64,000 bases of DNA from Paramarasmius palmivorus (GCA_037176845.1 JAYKXP010000003.1:806001-870000); one strand, 5' to 3'; positions 46,689 to 55,833 are shown, numbered from the stretch's first letter. The notes: generated by a model from the sequence alone, not told the origin. Numbers and translations: made by a program.

Positions 46689-48712
46689 ATGGCTGAATCC
46701 CAAACTGACAATCCAATCATTGTGGACCTTGGAGACAGCTACGGATGTTTCCTCATTGGCATCTTTTTGAGCTGTATTTTGTACGGTGTATCCTCTCTTC
46801 AAGCGTAAGCTAGTAATTATACTAATACAACTACACTGCTGATGCTCCGCCCTAGATTCATCTATTTCTCTAGGTCAGACAATTTTCCGAAAACTGCAGC
46901 GATACTCACTTGGATATGCGTAGATATTGGGATATAGACTCCACTAGACGCAAACTTTTTGTAAGTGCAGCAGAGATCTTTTCTGGCTCAATTTATCGAC
47001 GATTCATAGGTTGCGTTTGTCTGGTAAGGCTATTGGTCGGCAGCACATCAACGTATCTGCTCACAGGTGAACAGGATCGTCGACTCTGTTAACCAATGCT
47101 TGGTTATGGCGGGTGGTGAGTATCTGCATAATGTACCAGACCAGATATTTTTCTCAGCCTTTTTGCAGTGTGGCCCGCTTTGATCAAGAAGTACGGTAGC
47201 ATTGTCGAAGTCGGAAGTATTCAACCGTATGTCTTTTCTTCACGTGTCGTCTTCGCGATTTACAGTACAATCTCAGAACCATTACGGTGACTTGGACCCT
47301 TTTCATTTTGCCTTAATTGTTTTCTGATGCTCGTGAATCCAGCATCATTCTTGGATTGCAGTAAGTAAGAACGACCACCAGACGCGTCAGTCCCTCACAA
47401 CCTTCCTAGCAAATGGTCGCGTTCTGCGTGCAATTATTCTTTATTCACAGGCTTTGGATATGTATGTGATTTGTCGTGGAAGTTTCACGTCGGCGGCTGA
47501 ATACCCATTCATACAATAGTCAGCCACAAGAACTGGTTCTTCGCGATTCCCATGGTATGACTTCGAATGTCATGGATCTTCATGGTTCTCAGGTTTCTTT
47601 TCCCCATATAGTTCATCATGTCATTGTTCCAGATTGGTAAGTTTGACGTGTTCTCCGGGAACCGTTGAAGCTCATGAATTTCCTCGCAGTCGTGGTCATT
47701 CGTTAGTTTACTATTCCATCCGGCTTTCTTTGTTCGGGAGTACTAATAACTTGAATCCTGACACCAGCCTATAATATTATCATGTGAGTTATCGACTTTC
47801 TCAACATACAAGTGAAACTAATTTGTCATCGCGCAGCGTTTCGCAGGGAACCTCGAACAGCCAAATCGCCGCACACTGGGCAACGGTACGAACCTGTTTC
47901 ATGCATGAATAGTCTCCGTATGTTCAATTGAACCGTTCCATCAGTCGGTCGTCATGGCCTTGCGCTCCGTCACTGCCGGTGAGGATGTAATCCTGGCGTG
48001 CGGAATGATTCTTCTCGTCCTGAAGGACGGGATGCCGGAGTACCGAGCGTAAGTTACCATGTCAAGAAATTAAACTGATTCCCAAAACTTACGATGCTTA
48101 GCACCCGACGAATGATCTCCCGCTTGATCTTCCTTGCTGCTAATACCGGGTTCTGGACTGCTGCCGTCGCAGTTGTAGAGATATCCCTGGTCGGTTCCCT
48201 CCCAACTGTGATGCATTAACCTTTAATATTCATGCTTTGTATCCATCAGGTCGGCGCTTTCCCCGGTGGGATTCAGTTCCTGGTCGCAGAGATCCCTCTG
48301 TGCAACATTTACGTGAACACGTTACTGGCGAATTTGAATGCCCGGCAATATGTTCGTGGGGAAAGTGTCTCGGACTACAACTCGACGCCATCTCGTCTCA
48401 CCTCACGAACCGGCAACACAAGTACACTTGGATCCGGTGGTGGTAGCCTCTTCAAATTAGGCAACGGAAAGTCAAGCTCTCAAGTGGCGGTATGTGGATT
48501 AGTCTTCCCTCGCTGCGGTCATCACTGACGATTGCATATTTCATTAGGAGCATCCGATGGTCAGGATCGAGACTATGAAGACCGTAGACGCGATGCCTGC
48601 GAAAACATACCAAGAGGTGCGCTCATCCCATTTACCAGTAAGGTGCTTCATTTTTTAATTTTATATTGAGCAGAATCGGTACCATTCATTTGACGGCGAT
48701 CAGGTGGTTTGA
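46689..48712 (+). CDS. DUF6534 multi-pass membrane protein, tandem copy 2
   Basis: ATG 46689 gives MAESQTDNPIIVDLGDSYGC, then FLIGIFLSCILYGVSSLQA. It continues with FSRYWDIDSTRRKLF, VWPALIKKYGSIVEVGSIQP, QMVAFCVQLFFIHRLWI, SHKNWFFAIPM and FIMSLFQI, then MALRSVTAGEDVILACGMIL. The DUF6534 block is RRMISRLIFLAANTGFWTAA with IYVNTLLANLNARQYVRG. The tail has YNSTPSRLTSRTG and ends RYHSFDGDQVV before TGA at 48710-48712. It is strongly similar to copy 1 along its whole length, including the C-terminal SFDGDQ box, so this is a tandem duplication. Function is unknown. The retroelement begins 50 bases past its stop codon. Confidence 0.88.
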
Positions 48713-48762
48713 GACCGACGTTTATCACGTGCCATTCATGCGCCACATTTCTTCTGACCATG

Positions 48763-48869
48763 ATGAGATAGCTGCGTTCAGTATGGAGAGTGAAAGTGAA
48801 TAGGTATATACTTGTCTCAGTATATACCTATGAATGTCTAAGTATTATATGTTTTGCCGGAGGCTGGCC
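48763..48869 (-). repeat. Split direct repeat B2 (3' end of element)
   Basis: Terminal copy of the 107-bp B repeat. The outer end is at 48763, preceded by flank ttctgaccatg. It contains a 12-bp perfect inverted repeat at 48800-48831. Confidence 0.9.
48800..48831. repeat. 12-bp perfect inverted repeat in B2 (same in B1 at 49185-49216)
   Basis: ATAGGTATATAC, then the 8-nt loop TTGTCTCA, then GTATATACCTAT. The arms are fully complementary. It could form a hairpin in RNA or single-stranded DNA, or be a protein-binding palindrome. Confidence 0.85.
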
Positions 48870-48988
48870 GGGAGGGCACGGGCTGGGTGTGGTGGGAAAA
48901 CAAATGCCGTGTCTCCAAGTCCTGACCAAAACCTGAACGTTCGAGTCCTCTGTTAGGGCTCAACGTTGAAAGGGATGTGGTGGGTGGG

Positions 48989-49147
48989 CGAAAAAGAGCG
49001 CGAGAGGGCGAGAGGAGGACGTGGAGATGGACGCAGACGGCGAAAGACGCGACTGCAGCAGACCGCTGAGTCGTGACAAGTTGCGTCCATCCTACCACGT
49101 GGCTATCTCATCCTCCGATAAGCCTCGCAAGCTCGCCTTATCTCGGA
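48989..49147 (-). repeat. Split direct repeat A2
   Basis: Internal copy of the 159-bp A repeat, abutting B1 with no spacer at 49147/49148. Its inner end is followed by 119 bases (48988-48870) that I find nowhere else in the window. Confidence 0.9.
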
Positions 49148-49254
49148 ATGAGATAGCTGCGTTCAGTATGGAGAGTGAAAGTGAATAGGTATATACTTGT
49201 CTCAGTATATACCTATGAATGTCTAAGTATTATATGTTTTGCCGGAGGCTGGCC
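49148..49254 (-). repeat. Split direct repeat B1
   Basis: 107 bp. It matches 48763-48869 exactly by eye. It directly joins A2, so B1-A2 reproduces the joint expected when B2 and A1 ends are ligated in a circle. Confidence 0.9.
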
Positions 49255-49759
49255 ACCCGCCCATAATGCGTGTCCAGTTCTGGAATCTTTCAGCTGAGGT
49301 GTCTGGGACATCCCGACCGAGCAGACGCGTTACGTCCAGGGACTGAAGCTGAAAGGTGGAGTGACTGGACTACCCCCAGAAGTGGGTGCGAGGCGAGTGA
49401 CCACTCGCCTTCTCGGGCCTCAGGCTCCGAAGTTGGCAGTGTAATTGCCGCCTATCTTGGGACTTTGGGAAGAAGCTGACAATTTTTTAGAAGAGAAAAC
49501 ATATGTCTGCCTAGCCGCTGGTAATACTTCCGGGTGCTGACTCGTTGTCCTGCACTATTCTCCGTTTTGACAAACAAATAGATAGATAGATCACTCATTG
49601 CAGTGGCATCAAAAAGTGTGTTATTGCAGGTGAGGGTACAGGCGTAAATGCTACAGATGCTACAAGAAGACGGTACAGTGGAGAGGATGCTGCTAGGGGT
49701 ACAGGTGACAGTGGTGCGATATTTAAGGATAAGTATAAGGAGGTGAACAGTTACAATGA
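49255..49759. other. Non-coding 3' region of the retroelement
   Basis: 505 bases between the recombinase stop and repeat B1. No domain-bearing frame is seen; it probably holds the 3' UTR and polyadenylation signals of the element transcript. Confidence 0.5.
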
Positions 49760-51319
49760 TTAATCGATGTCGTTGAGTAAACCTGACTCTAGGCCTGATG
49801 CGGCAAAGTCTAGTAGAGTCTTGGAGACGTTGTTCTTGATGCGATATTCTTCTAAGGCTGCTGAGATTTTGTCGAGGTGCTGCTTGTTGTAAGCTTTTGC
49901 TGTGGAAAGAGGGACGATTTCTTCAACGCGGCGCCAGTAGAGAAGGAAAGCCAATGACGTCCAGCTTCCAGTTGCAGCTACAACTTCTGCTGGAACGCCT
50001 GCAAGAAGGAGTTCAACTGCTCCACCAATGCGGAAGCTATGTCCTTGAACATGATAGAGGCCCGCTGTCTTCCAAATGTCGTAACAGATGTCAAGGAATT
50101 CCTTCTTTGTAAGGACTGCTGGTTTGCCATCATCGTCAATGTAGGAGAAAAGGGGAAAATGGCTGGGAACACTCGAGTTTAGATGCAGATGATTCCTGAA
50201 GGCGCCGACTGGACAGACACCATCTTCGTCATGTGGTCGAGACGTGAACGTCATGGTGGCACCTTTCTCCTTGGTACTCTTGGTCCAGGGAAGATGTAGG
50301 TTGCATGAGACGAAACCATCCTTTAGCTGACGGAATCCAAAGGTTGTTGAGAGTGTGACATGATACTTGGGGTCGAACTTTGCTGCTGATGGAACAGTTG
50401 TCTCCCCAAGGCGTCGGCAGGCGTATGTAGTACAGCATGCACATGCATACACAGCTGCGTGTTTTGGCTTTCGGTGGTCAAGTCCGTCTTTGAGTGTTTT
50501 CAGGTGTATCCGTGAGACCGGGGCTCGGAGTGGCATACGATGTTGAGTACCTTCCTTGTTTGCAGTTACTCGTGCCCATTTGATCCATGGGTCATCCCCA
50601 CACCAGTATGCACCATTCAGCAGGTGCCAAGCCCGTAACCCTGAGAGCCAGCCTTTAACTGTTAGACCGCTGACGCCGCCGGCATGGTTACCAACAAAAG
50701 CTGCGAGAAGGAGTCGATCGACTGGCATACGCTTCTCCTCGGGGATCCTGTGTTGGTCGCAGAATTGATTGAAACGAAGCAAACCAGCAGCATAAGTTGT
50801 CTTGGAAGTATCTGTGATAGCACCATGAATGGCCTTTTCTGCTAGAGATATGATGTCTGAGGACCATGTCTTCTTGTCATCATCCTTTCGGGCCCTCGAA
50901 TATGGAGTGGACCAACTGTGGAGACGTTCCTTAGCTAGAACATGGGGTCGATATAAATTATGAGTGATTTCGTTGCCCTTTTTGGGGGCACGAGGCCGAG
51001 AATCATGATTAACCGCAGTGATAGGATAGTGGGATGCTTTACGAGAGTTGTCAGGAAATGAATATGAGCGAGTTGTACAAAGACCTGTGAATAGGCCTCG
51101 TGACTGGATTCTGGGTGGTGAAGGCTGGTTTGGAGTGCGCGGTTCTCCTGAGCCCTGGGCATCAGCACCTGCTGATGCACTCAGGCGGAGACCTCTAAAC
51201 ATAAGATAAAACATTGTGGAGCTCTTCTGGGAGCTCAAAGGAGAGGAGAAGCTTGTCATCAGGAGACCCCAGTATCCCGCGCGATATAGGGTCTGCCCGA
51301 TTCTTCTCAGATTCAACAT
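49760..51319 (-). CDS. Tyrosine recombinase of the retroelement
   Basis: The first ATG is at 51319; the frame overlaps the RT frame by about 120 bases in the +1 frame. The N-terminal third is Ser/Arg-rich. The core-binding domain contains KTTYAAGLLRFNQFCDQH, then LLLAAFVGNHAGGVSGLTVK and GWLSGLRAWHLLNGAYW. The catalytic domain has the first Arg in TTYACRRLGETTV, the HxxR motif in VQGHSFRIGGAVELLLAG and the nucleophile Tyr in TSLAFLLYWRRVEE. The R-H-x-x-R-Y set is complete. It would join the circular double-stranded DNA copy to the chromosome through a 3'-phosphotyrosine intermediate, without target-site duplication. The protein is about 519 residues. Confidence 0.9.
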   Translation of the reverse strand: MLNLRRIGQTLYRAGYWGLLMTSFSSPLSSQKSSTMFYLMFRGLRLSASAGADAQGSGEPRTPNQPSPPRIQSRGLFTGLCTTRSYSFPDNSRKASHYPITAVNHDSRPRAPKKGNEITHNLYRPHVLAKERLHSWSTPYSRARKDDDKKTWSSDIISLAEKAIHGAITDTSKTTYAAGLLRFNQFCDQHRIPEEKRMPVDRLLLAAFVGNHAGGVSGLTVKGWLSGLRAWHLLNGAYWCGDDPWIKWARVTANKEGTQHRMPLRAPVSRIHLKTLKDGLDHRKPKHAAVYACACCTTYACRRLGETTVPSAAKFDPKYHVTLSTTFGFRQLKDGFVSCNLHLPWTKSTKEKGATMTFTSRPHDEDGVCPVGAFRNHLHLNSSVPSHFPLFSYIDDDGKPAVLTKKEFLDICYDIWKTAGLYHVQGHSFRIGGAVELLLAGVPAEVVAATGSWTSLAFLLYWRRVEEIVPLSTAKAYNKQHLDKISAALEEYRIKNNVSKTLLDFAASGLESGLLNDID

Positions 51320-53714
51320 AGGTGAGATCAAGTGCAATGAAGAGTGGGTTGAGGATAGAATATAGACGACGAAGAGAGGAGTTGATCCAGCGGTTAGGGC
51401 TCCGTGACTTTGCGACAGCGCCTATGGTACCCTGGTTGTCCGAGTGAACTAGGAGGCGAACGTTCTTATGCCAGCCCACAAGAAAATACGCCAGCAGTTC
51501 AATAGCTAGCGTCTCAAGCCAGCAGATGTCACGACCGTGAGCCGCACCGGCCTCGATGGTTGCTGGAGTCTTCCAGTTTGGGTGAAGCCGAAATGCTGCC
51601 CATTGACAACCAATCATGATGCCGATACCCCACTCTGTTGATGCATCGACGTAGATTTCCAGGTCTGTGAGTGGAGCTCTAGGGTAGAGTTGTCGGTAAA
51701 ATGATGGATCCGAGAGTGCGCTGAGCCACCATTCTATGTCTCGCATGACGTTAGCTGGGGGGTGTAGCTTGAGGTATGAGCTACCATGGAATGCTGCTTG
51801 GAAGTTGGAAAGGGAGGCAAGATGTGTACGGCCGAGTTCATAGACAAAGGCACAGTAGCAGAGTGTGCCATGCAGTTTCTCGATGACCTGTAGTTGGCAT
51901 GGTGAGCCCTCGAAGGTGTCCCGAAACGATCGAGTGCGATTATAATATTTGATTCGCTTCTTCTCAGGTAGCGATACCCGCTTCTTGGGAATGTCCCACA
52001 GAAGGCCTGTGAAAACAGAGACGAAGATAAAATCTTCATCGCCTTTGTCATCTGAGGCATGCCAAGGTACGCGAAGACATCGAATGCAGCGGAGCATCTC
52101 TGCCCTGTCATAGCGATAGATGGGGGTGGTATCTCCGAGGTCATGCCAATTAGGAAAGAGGAGCGCCCAGAAGTCATCCTCATACTTGAGGACTGGCTTC
52201 ACATCCATCGCGGCCCAGATGTCGACTACAGCGTTGGCAATCATACCTGCATTACTGCTCGCTGAGGCGGCTCCAAATGGAAAACAGTGGTCAACGTAGA
52301 ATTGACCCGGCTGCCCCTGTACAACGAGCCATGGTTTGTGGTCGGGTAGGACTGGGCATGTACGATGGAATTTGGCAATATCAAGAGAGCAGGCCTTGGT
52401 ACCTGGAGGAGCGAGGGCAATCTGAGTGGCAAAGATAGTCAGCCTCGAGGTAAATTGAGTGGTGTAGTGAAGGTATAAATGACATAGGTATATCAGGTGC
52501 ATCAGACAATCCTTCAGATCTGTCTTCGGGTATATGGCATATCAGGTATATCGAACGACATAGCGTTCCCAAGGTATATCTGGTATATCGAACAACATAG
52601 TGTTCACAGGGTATATCGAACGGCACGGCGTTCACAGGGGTATATCGAACGGCACGGCGTTCACAGGGGTATATCGAACGACACGGCGTTCACAGGGGTA
52701 TATCGAACGACACGGCGTTCACAAGGTATAAACGAACGACGCGGCGTTCACAAGGTATAAAAGAACGACGCAGCGTTCACAGGTATATCAGGGTCTCTAG
52801 GAGAACCCAGGTGGTATACGAGAGATAAACTCACCACTTCGGCTACACGTGCGGCAGTATCGAAGCGGGTCGGGAATTTTTCCTTCTCAATGAAGGAATT
52901 CACCGACGGGTGGGATTTCGCCTCCTTGGAGAGATGCCTGCACACCCGGAACTTGGGTGGTAGGTCAGGCCCTTGATCGTGTTCCGACACAATGAATGGT
53001 GATGACATGAAAGGTCCACGCATGATGGATTCCATTTCGTCTTGAGAGAAAGGACCGCTAAAACGGCCTGCAGCAAGTTCGTCGTTTATGTAGGCCTCAA
53101 TGACCTCTGGATGATGTTGGGCAGTGATATGATTTGGAATAATGGTTGTGTGTTGTAGCTGAGGCATGGCACCCAGAGGGAAGCCTCGACGAAGGTTGTT
53201 GACTAGGAGTGGGTATTCAGAGTCGAGGTGGTGTTCGTTGAGCATGTTTTCGAAAGCGTCGACGTCGTAAGGTGAAACAATACGTTCGAAGATGTCATTA
53301 TGTTGTGGTAGTGAGGAATGGAGGCATGGGCGAGAATGGACAGTATTAGCGAAATTGTGGTAAGATAGATGTGGAGGAGAAGCAGTATCAAGAAAAGCTT
53401 CAATCGCCGGGTGGCTTGGACTTGCATTTCCACTCAAAGGCAAAGTGGGAAGTGGATCCGCAGAATGAGCAGACGTGCTCTCGCATACAGTCCACACACT
53501 TTCCTTCGCCCAGCCTTGTGCCATGGATGTTGTATCCAATGCACACCTGCTTCCTGCTGGTTGGGTGGAAGATGTTTCTGTGCCGAACGTTGACCCAATG
53601 CGGTCGCGGGTGTTCCGAAGAGTGCTGGGAACTGCGGTGACCTCGTTGTCCACAAGCAAGGCAGCAAGACGACGAGGTATCCTTCTTGCTGCCTCCTTGA
53701 AAGGAGCGGTCATT
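51195..53714 (-). CDS. Reverse transcriptase-RNase H of the retroelement, with one probable intron
   Basis: The upstream exon (to 52835) contains HPEVIEAYINDELAAGRFSG and ends TRFDTAARVAEV. The downstream exon, from 52421, continues IALAPPGTKACSLDIAKFHR and TCPVLPDHKPWLVVQGQ. RT motifs: FPFGAASASSNAGMIANA, then the catalytic box LKYEDDFWALL (YxDD as YEDD). RNase H residues: Asp in IYVDASTEWGIGI, Glu in LETLAIELLAYF, Asp in LLVHSDNQGTIGA and Asp in NRADPISRG, so the four acidic residues are present. Joining the exons across 52422-52834 keeps frame and restores the expected domain. In the unspliced sequence the two halves are in different frames. ATG 53714 is a tentative start; others downstream (53524) or a frameshift from gag are possible. 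The 3' end overlaps the recombinase frame. Confidence 0.85.
52422..52834 (-). other. Probable 413-nt intron inside the RT gene
   Basis: Donor GTGAGT at 52834 and acceptor CACTCAG ending at 52422 bound it. It sits exactly between V and I of RVAEV-IALAPPG, so removal gives a continuous RT domain. It is about eight times longer than other introns in the window, because most of its length is the 29-bp repeat array. Confidence 0.75.
52547..52790. repeat. 29-bp minisatellite array
   Basis: About eight tandem units. The best-preserved unit core is GAACGGCACGGCGTTCACAG followed by GGGTATATC. Successive units begin 29 bases apart from 52622 to 52767; edge units are degenerate (spacings of 28 and 37). 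Each unit contains the short inverted repeat GAACG...CGTTC. Confidence 0.9.
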
Positions 53715-54749
53715 CTGGTACGGTTGGTGTGCTCTTGACGAGCGAGACGAGTCACTGGTAACGCGACCGCCACCACTAGCACTGTTCAGTGCACCAACCT
53801 CCCTGCGAACTTCCTGTAAGATTTGTGTCCGCAGGTCAGCCATAGTGGTCTCCTGCTCCGCCCGATCCCGACACCGTACGTATTCGTCCCAGTACATGTC
53901 GTGGTCGAAGTCTTGCACCCTGGATTGCATCTCTTGCCTGAGGCGCAGCTCCAAGGGCTTCCAGAAAGCATAGAGCTGCTCCCTGTCATCCTGGTCCAGG
54001 AAAAAGTTGAAATGCGAGGTGTAGGAGATGATGATGGGTTCCGGGGCCTGTAGTACCTTGAGGAAGTTGACGAAGTTGCTCGCTGCCTCCCTGAAAGATT
54101 CAAGGGATAAGCCCTCGAGTTTCTCAGTCACGATCCTCCTGTCGGCTGTAATCTTCTCGACGTCCATGATCGTGATCTTCGACCCGTCTTGCTGAGGTGG
54201 ACGAGTCCTTGGTAGCGAGCTCTCGTTGGTGCAGAACCATTCGAGCATTCGGTTCGTGAAGAAGGCAAGGGGAAGTGAGTAGTGGTTGTATGCAATAGCC
54301 AAGTCTCGGACGAATCTCACCGTCGTGGCCTCTCCCCTTTTCCGCTTGACTAGGCAAGCTTCACGAGCGTATATGGGCGCTGCCTTGGGCTTCGCGGCCT
54401 CTGCTGCTGCGTCGTCTTCGTTCCTCTTCTCTGCCCATTTGACCCATTTCATGGACAACAAACCCTTGACCTGATCCCATAGGGTTTTTGACGTCCGAAT
54501 CTCGTCCATTTCTATGGTGGTAATGGTGACTTCCGAGGCAGTGGGTGAAGGTGCAGGTTTTGATGGGTCTATACTGTGTTGGATCTTCTTGAGCTTTCTA
54601 TCACGATTTCTCTTTTCTATCTCCTGGTTGACCCTAATCTTGTCGATGATGTCGAGTGACTTGAGAGTTTCAATGACAGCCTCGCTAGTGTGGGTTCGCC
54701 TTGCACGATCTGGCGCTTCCAACGACGGGCTCCTGGGGAAATTCGGCAT
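53400..54749 (-). CDS. Gag-like protein of the retroelement
   Basis: The first in-frame ATG is at 54749 (MPNFPRSPSLEAPDRARRTH). The frame stays open upstream into A1, so initiation further 5' on a non-ATG codon is possible but less likely. The frame encodes about 449 residues: a charged N-terminal part (KIRVNQEIEKRNRDRKLKKI), a helical middle with LYAFWKPLELRLRQEMQSRV and YWDEYVRCRDRAEQETTM, a Ser/Gly/Arg-rich linker, and a C-terminal Cys/His region. The Cys/His region includes CCLACGQRGHRSSQH and CSFCGSTSHFAFEWKC, which look like non-classical zinc knuckles. A nucleocapsid and particle role is assigned from position and knuckles, not from close similarity. Its 3' end overlaps the start of the RT frame, which lies in the +1 frame. 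Confidence 0.8.
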   Translation of the reverse strand: MPNFPRSPSLEAPDRARRTHTSEAVIETLKSLDIIDKIRVNQEIEKRNRDRKLKKIQHSIDPSKPAPSPTASEVTITTIEMDEIRTSKTLWDQVKGLLSMKWVKWAEKRNEDDAAAEAAKPKAAPIYAREACLVKRKRGEATTVRFVRDLAIAYNHYSLPLAFFTNRMLEWFCTNESSLPRTRPPQQDGSKITIMDVEKITADRRIVTEKLEGLSLESFREAASNFVNFLKVLQAPEPIIISYTSHFNFFLDQDDREQLYAFWKPLELRLRQEMQSRVQDFDHDMYWDEYVRCRDRAEQETTMADLRTQILQEVRREVGALNSASGGGRVTSDSSRSSRAHQPYQNDRSFQGGSKKDTSSSCCLACGQRGHRSSQHSSEHPRPHWVNVRHRNIFHPTSRKQVCIGYNIHGTRLGEGKCVDCMREHVCSFCGSTSHFAFEWKCKSKPPGD

Positions 54750-54805
54750 GATGATGGTGCGAAGAGAATCGAGGATCACTGTGACGAAGAAAGAGCTGGA
54801 AAGAA

Positions 54806-54964
54806 CGAAAAAGAGCGCGAGAGGGCGAGAGGAGGACGTGGAGATGGACGCAGACGGCGAAAGACGCGACTGCAGCAGACCGCTGAGTCGTGACAAGTTG
54901 CGTCCATCCTACCACGTGGCTATCTCATCCTCCGATAAGCCTCGCAAGCTCGCCTTATCTCGGA
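54806..54964 (-). repeat. Split direct repeat A1 (5' end of element)
   Basis: 159 bp. It matches 48989-49147 base for base as far as I can align. The outer end is position 54964, followed by the flank tttttatgtacg. Confidence 0.9.
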
Positions 54965-55833
54965 TTTTTATGTACGCGGACTGCTAAATGATGATACGAA
55001 TACTTGAGGTTCAAATAAGGGTGGTGCTGACTTTAATGGTGACTATGACGCGAAGCTCGATCTTAAGTGAAAAGTGGACTTTGATCTTCGTGGTCTCCAT
55101 GTCGTGGTCCCAGCATGACGGAAACGTCGTAAGTACTTGGTGCAGAGAGCCGAAAAGATGAGCGGTGGAGCCTGGAAAGAGGGCCGACTATCGTTGACGC
55201 GTTATAGTATACATATAGGGTTGCAATGGAGACCCTGAACTAGCGAACTTGGAATACGGTAAGTAGGTGTCATGGTTCCCAAATTACTCCAATGCTTGTT
55301 CTCCTCCGCCTAGAATGAATTGGATTTCCTGTCTCCTGTACGATGTACCCTGGTGACCATCCTACTCCTGCAGCTATCTGCGCGCCCAGTTTTATACCTA
55401 TGACATAGATGAATATCAATGTGCTCCCTGTGAACACGAGTAAGGCGATGAATAAGAGGGTAACTAAGAATCTGAGTAAGAAGATTAGTGAGCGTTCAAC
55501 GAGCTCGTTCATGACAAACACTCACGGCATCAAAGGAGCAGTTGATAGGCATTTCCGTGTTACAAAGGCGCCAAGGTATTGGAAGCTCTCGATTGGACGA
55601 AGTTGGACTCTTGCAAGTTGGCAAGTGGCAAGATACCAAGGGTACAACAACGCTTATTCTCCTCCGCACAAGACACAGATGCTGGACAGGCATGACTAAA
55701 AATACCTTACCAGTCCGGTTAATCTGTGACCGCTAGCACGTTAGAATGAAAGGTGCCAAATAGTGTCCCTAAGATTAAGTGTATAAAGGAGCGAGCGAGA
55801 AGGAAGCAGACTCAACCCATTCTATCTCTCGAG
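54965..55833. other. Right flank of the retroelement, intergenic
   Basis: 869 bases between the element and the GST gene. Apart from the small minus-strand membrane-protein frame listed separately, nothing is recognised. Confidence 0.4.
55270..55512 (-). CDS. Small hydrophobic ORF, possible membrane protein
   Basis: An 80-residue frame starting at ATG 55512 (MNELVERSLIFLLRFLVTLL), followed by FIALLVFTGSTLIFIYVIGI and a polar tail ending SRRRRTSIGVIWEP. Two adjacent hydrophobic segments would cross a membrane. I do not recognise a family. An alternative reading splices a frame at 55690-55530 across this stretch. It could be spurious. Confidence 0.25.
   Translation of the reverse strand: MNELVERSLIFLLRFLVTLLFIALLVFTGSTLIFIYVIGIKLGAQIAAGVGWSPGYIVQETGNPIHSRRRRTSIGVIWEP

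Larger units (their letters stand above)
48763..54964 (-). mobile_element. Complete Ngaro/PAT-type tyrosine-recombinase retrotransposon (DIRS order)
   Basis: The 6.2-kb element reads on the minus strand: A1 repeat (54964-54806), gag-like frame, RT-RNase H frame, tyrosine-recombinase frame, about 500 bases of non-coding 3' DNA (49759-49255), then B1, A2, 119 unique bases and B2. The A copies (159 bp) and B copies (107 bp) looked identical when aligned by eye. This split-direct-repeat layout, together with a YR in place of a DDE integrase and the lack of a methyltransferase domain, defines the Ngaro/PAT branch of DIRS-like elements. They are known to move as circular DNA re-inserted by the YR, so no target-site duplication is expected and none is seen. 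All three frames are open with catalytic residues intact. Identical repeats suggest a recent insertion. It lies just past the stop of DUF6534 copy 2. Confidence 0.9.

Noticed and set aside
48870..48988. 119 bases between A2 and B2 as part of a longer A or B repeat
   Set aside because: I could not find a second copy next to A1 or B1, so it is treated as unique element DNA.
52497..52760. Plus-strand open frame encoding a repetitive Arg/His/Tyr-rich peptide
   Set aside because: It is a by-product of the 29-bp minisatellite read on the opposite strand of the RT intron, with no independent start context.
52547..52790. CRISPR-like array
   Set aside because: Units are head-to-tail without spacers, in a eukaryotic genome and inside a retroelement intron.
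48763..54964. LTR retrotransposon (Gypsy/Copia) interpretation
   Set aside because: There are no long terminal repeats, no aspartic protease and no DDE integrase. The repeats are split (A1...B1A2B2) and the integrase is a tyrosine recombinase.
54514..54987. 157-residue plus-strand frame antisense to gag
   Set aside because: It is a shadow of the gag coding strand; it has no domain and crosses the element end.
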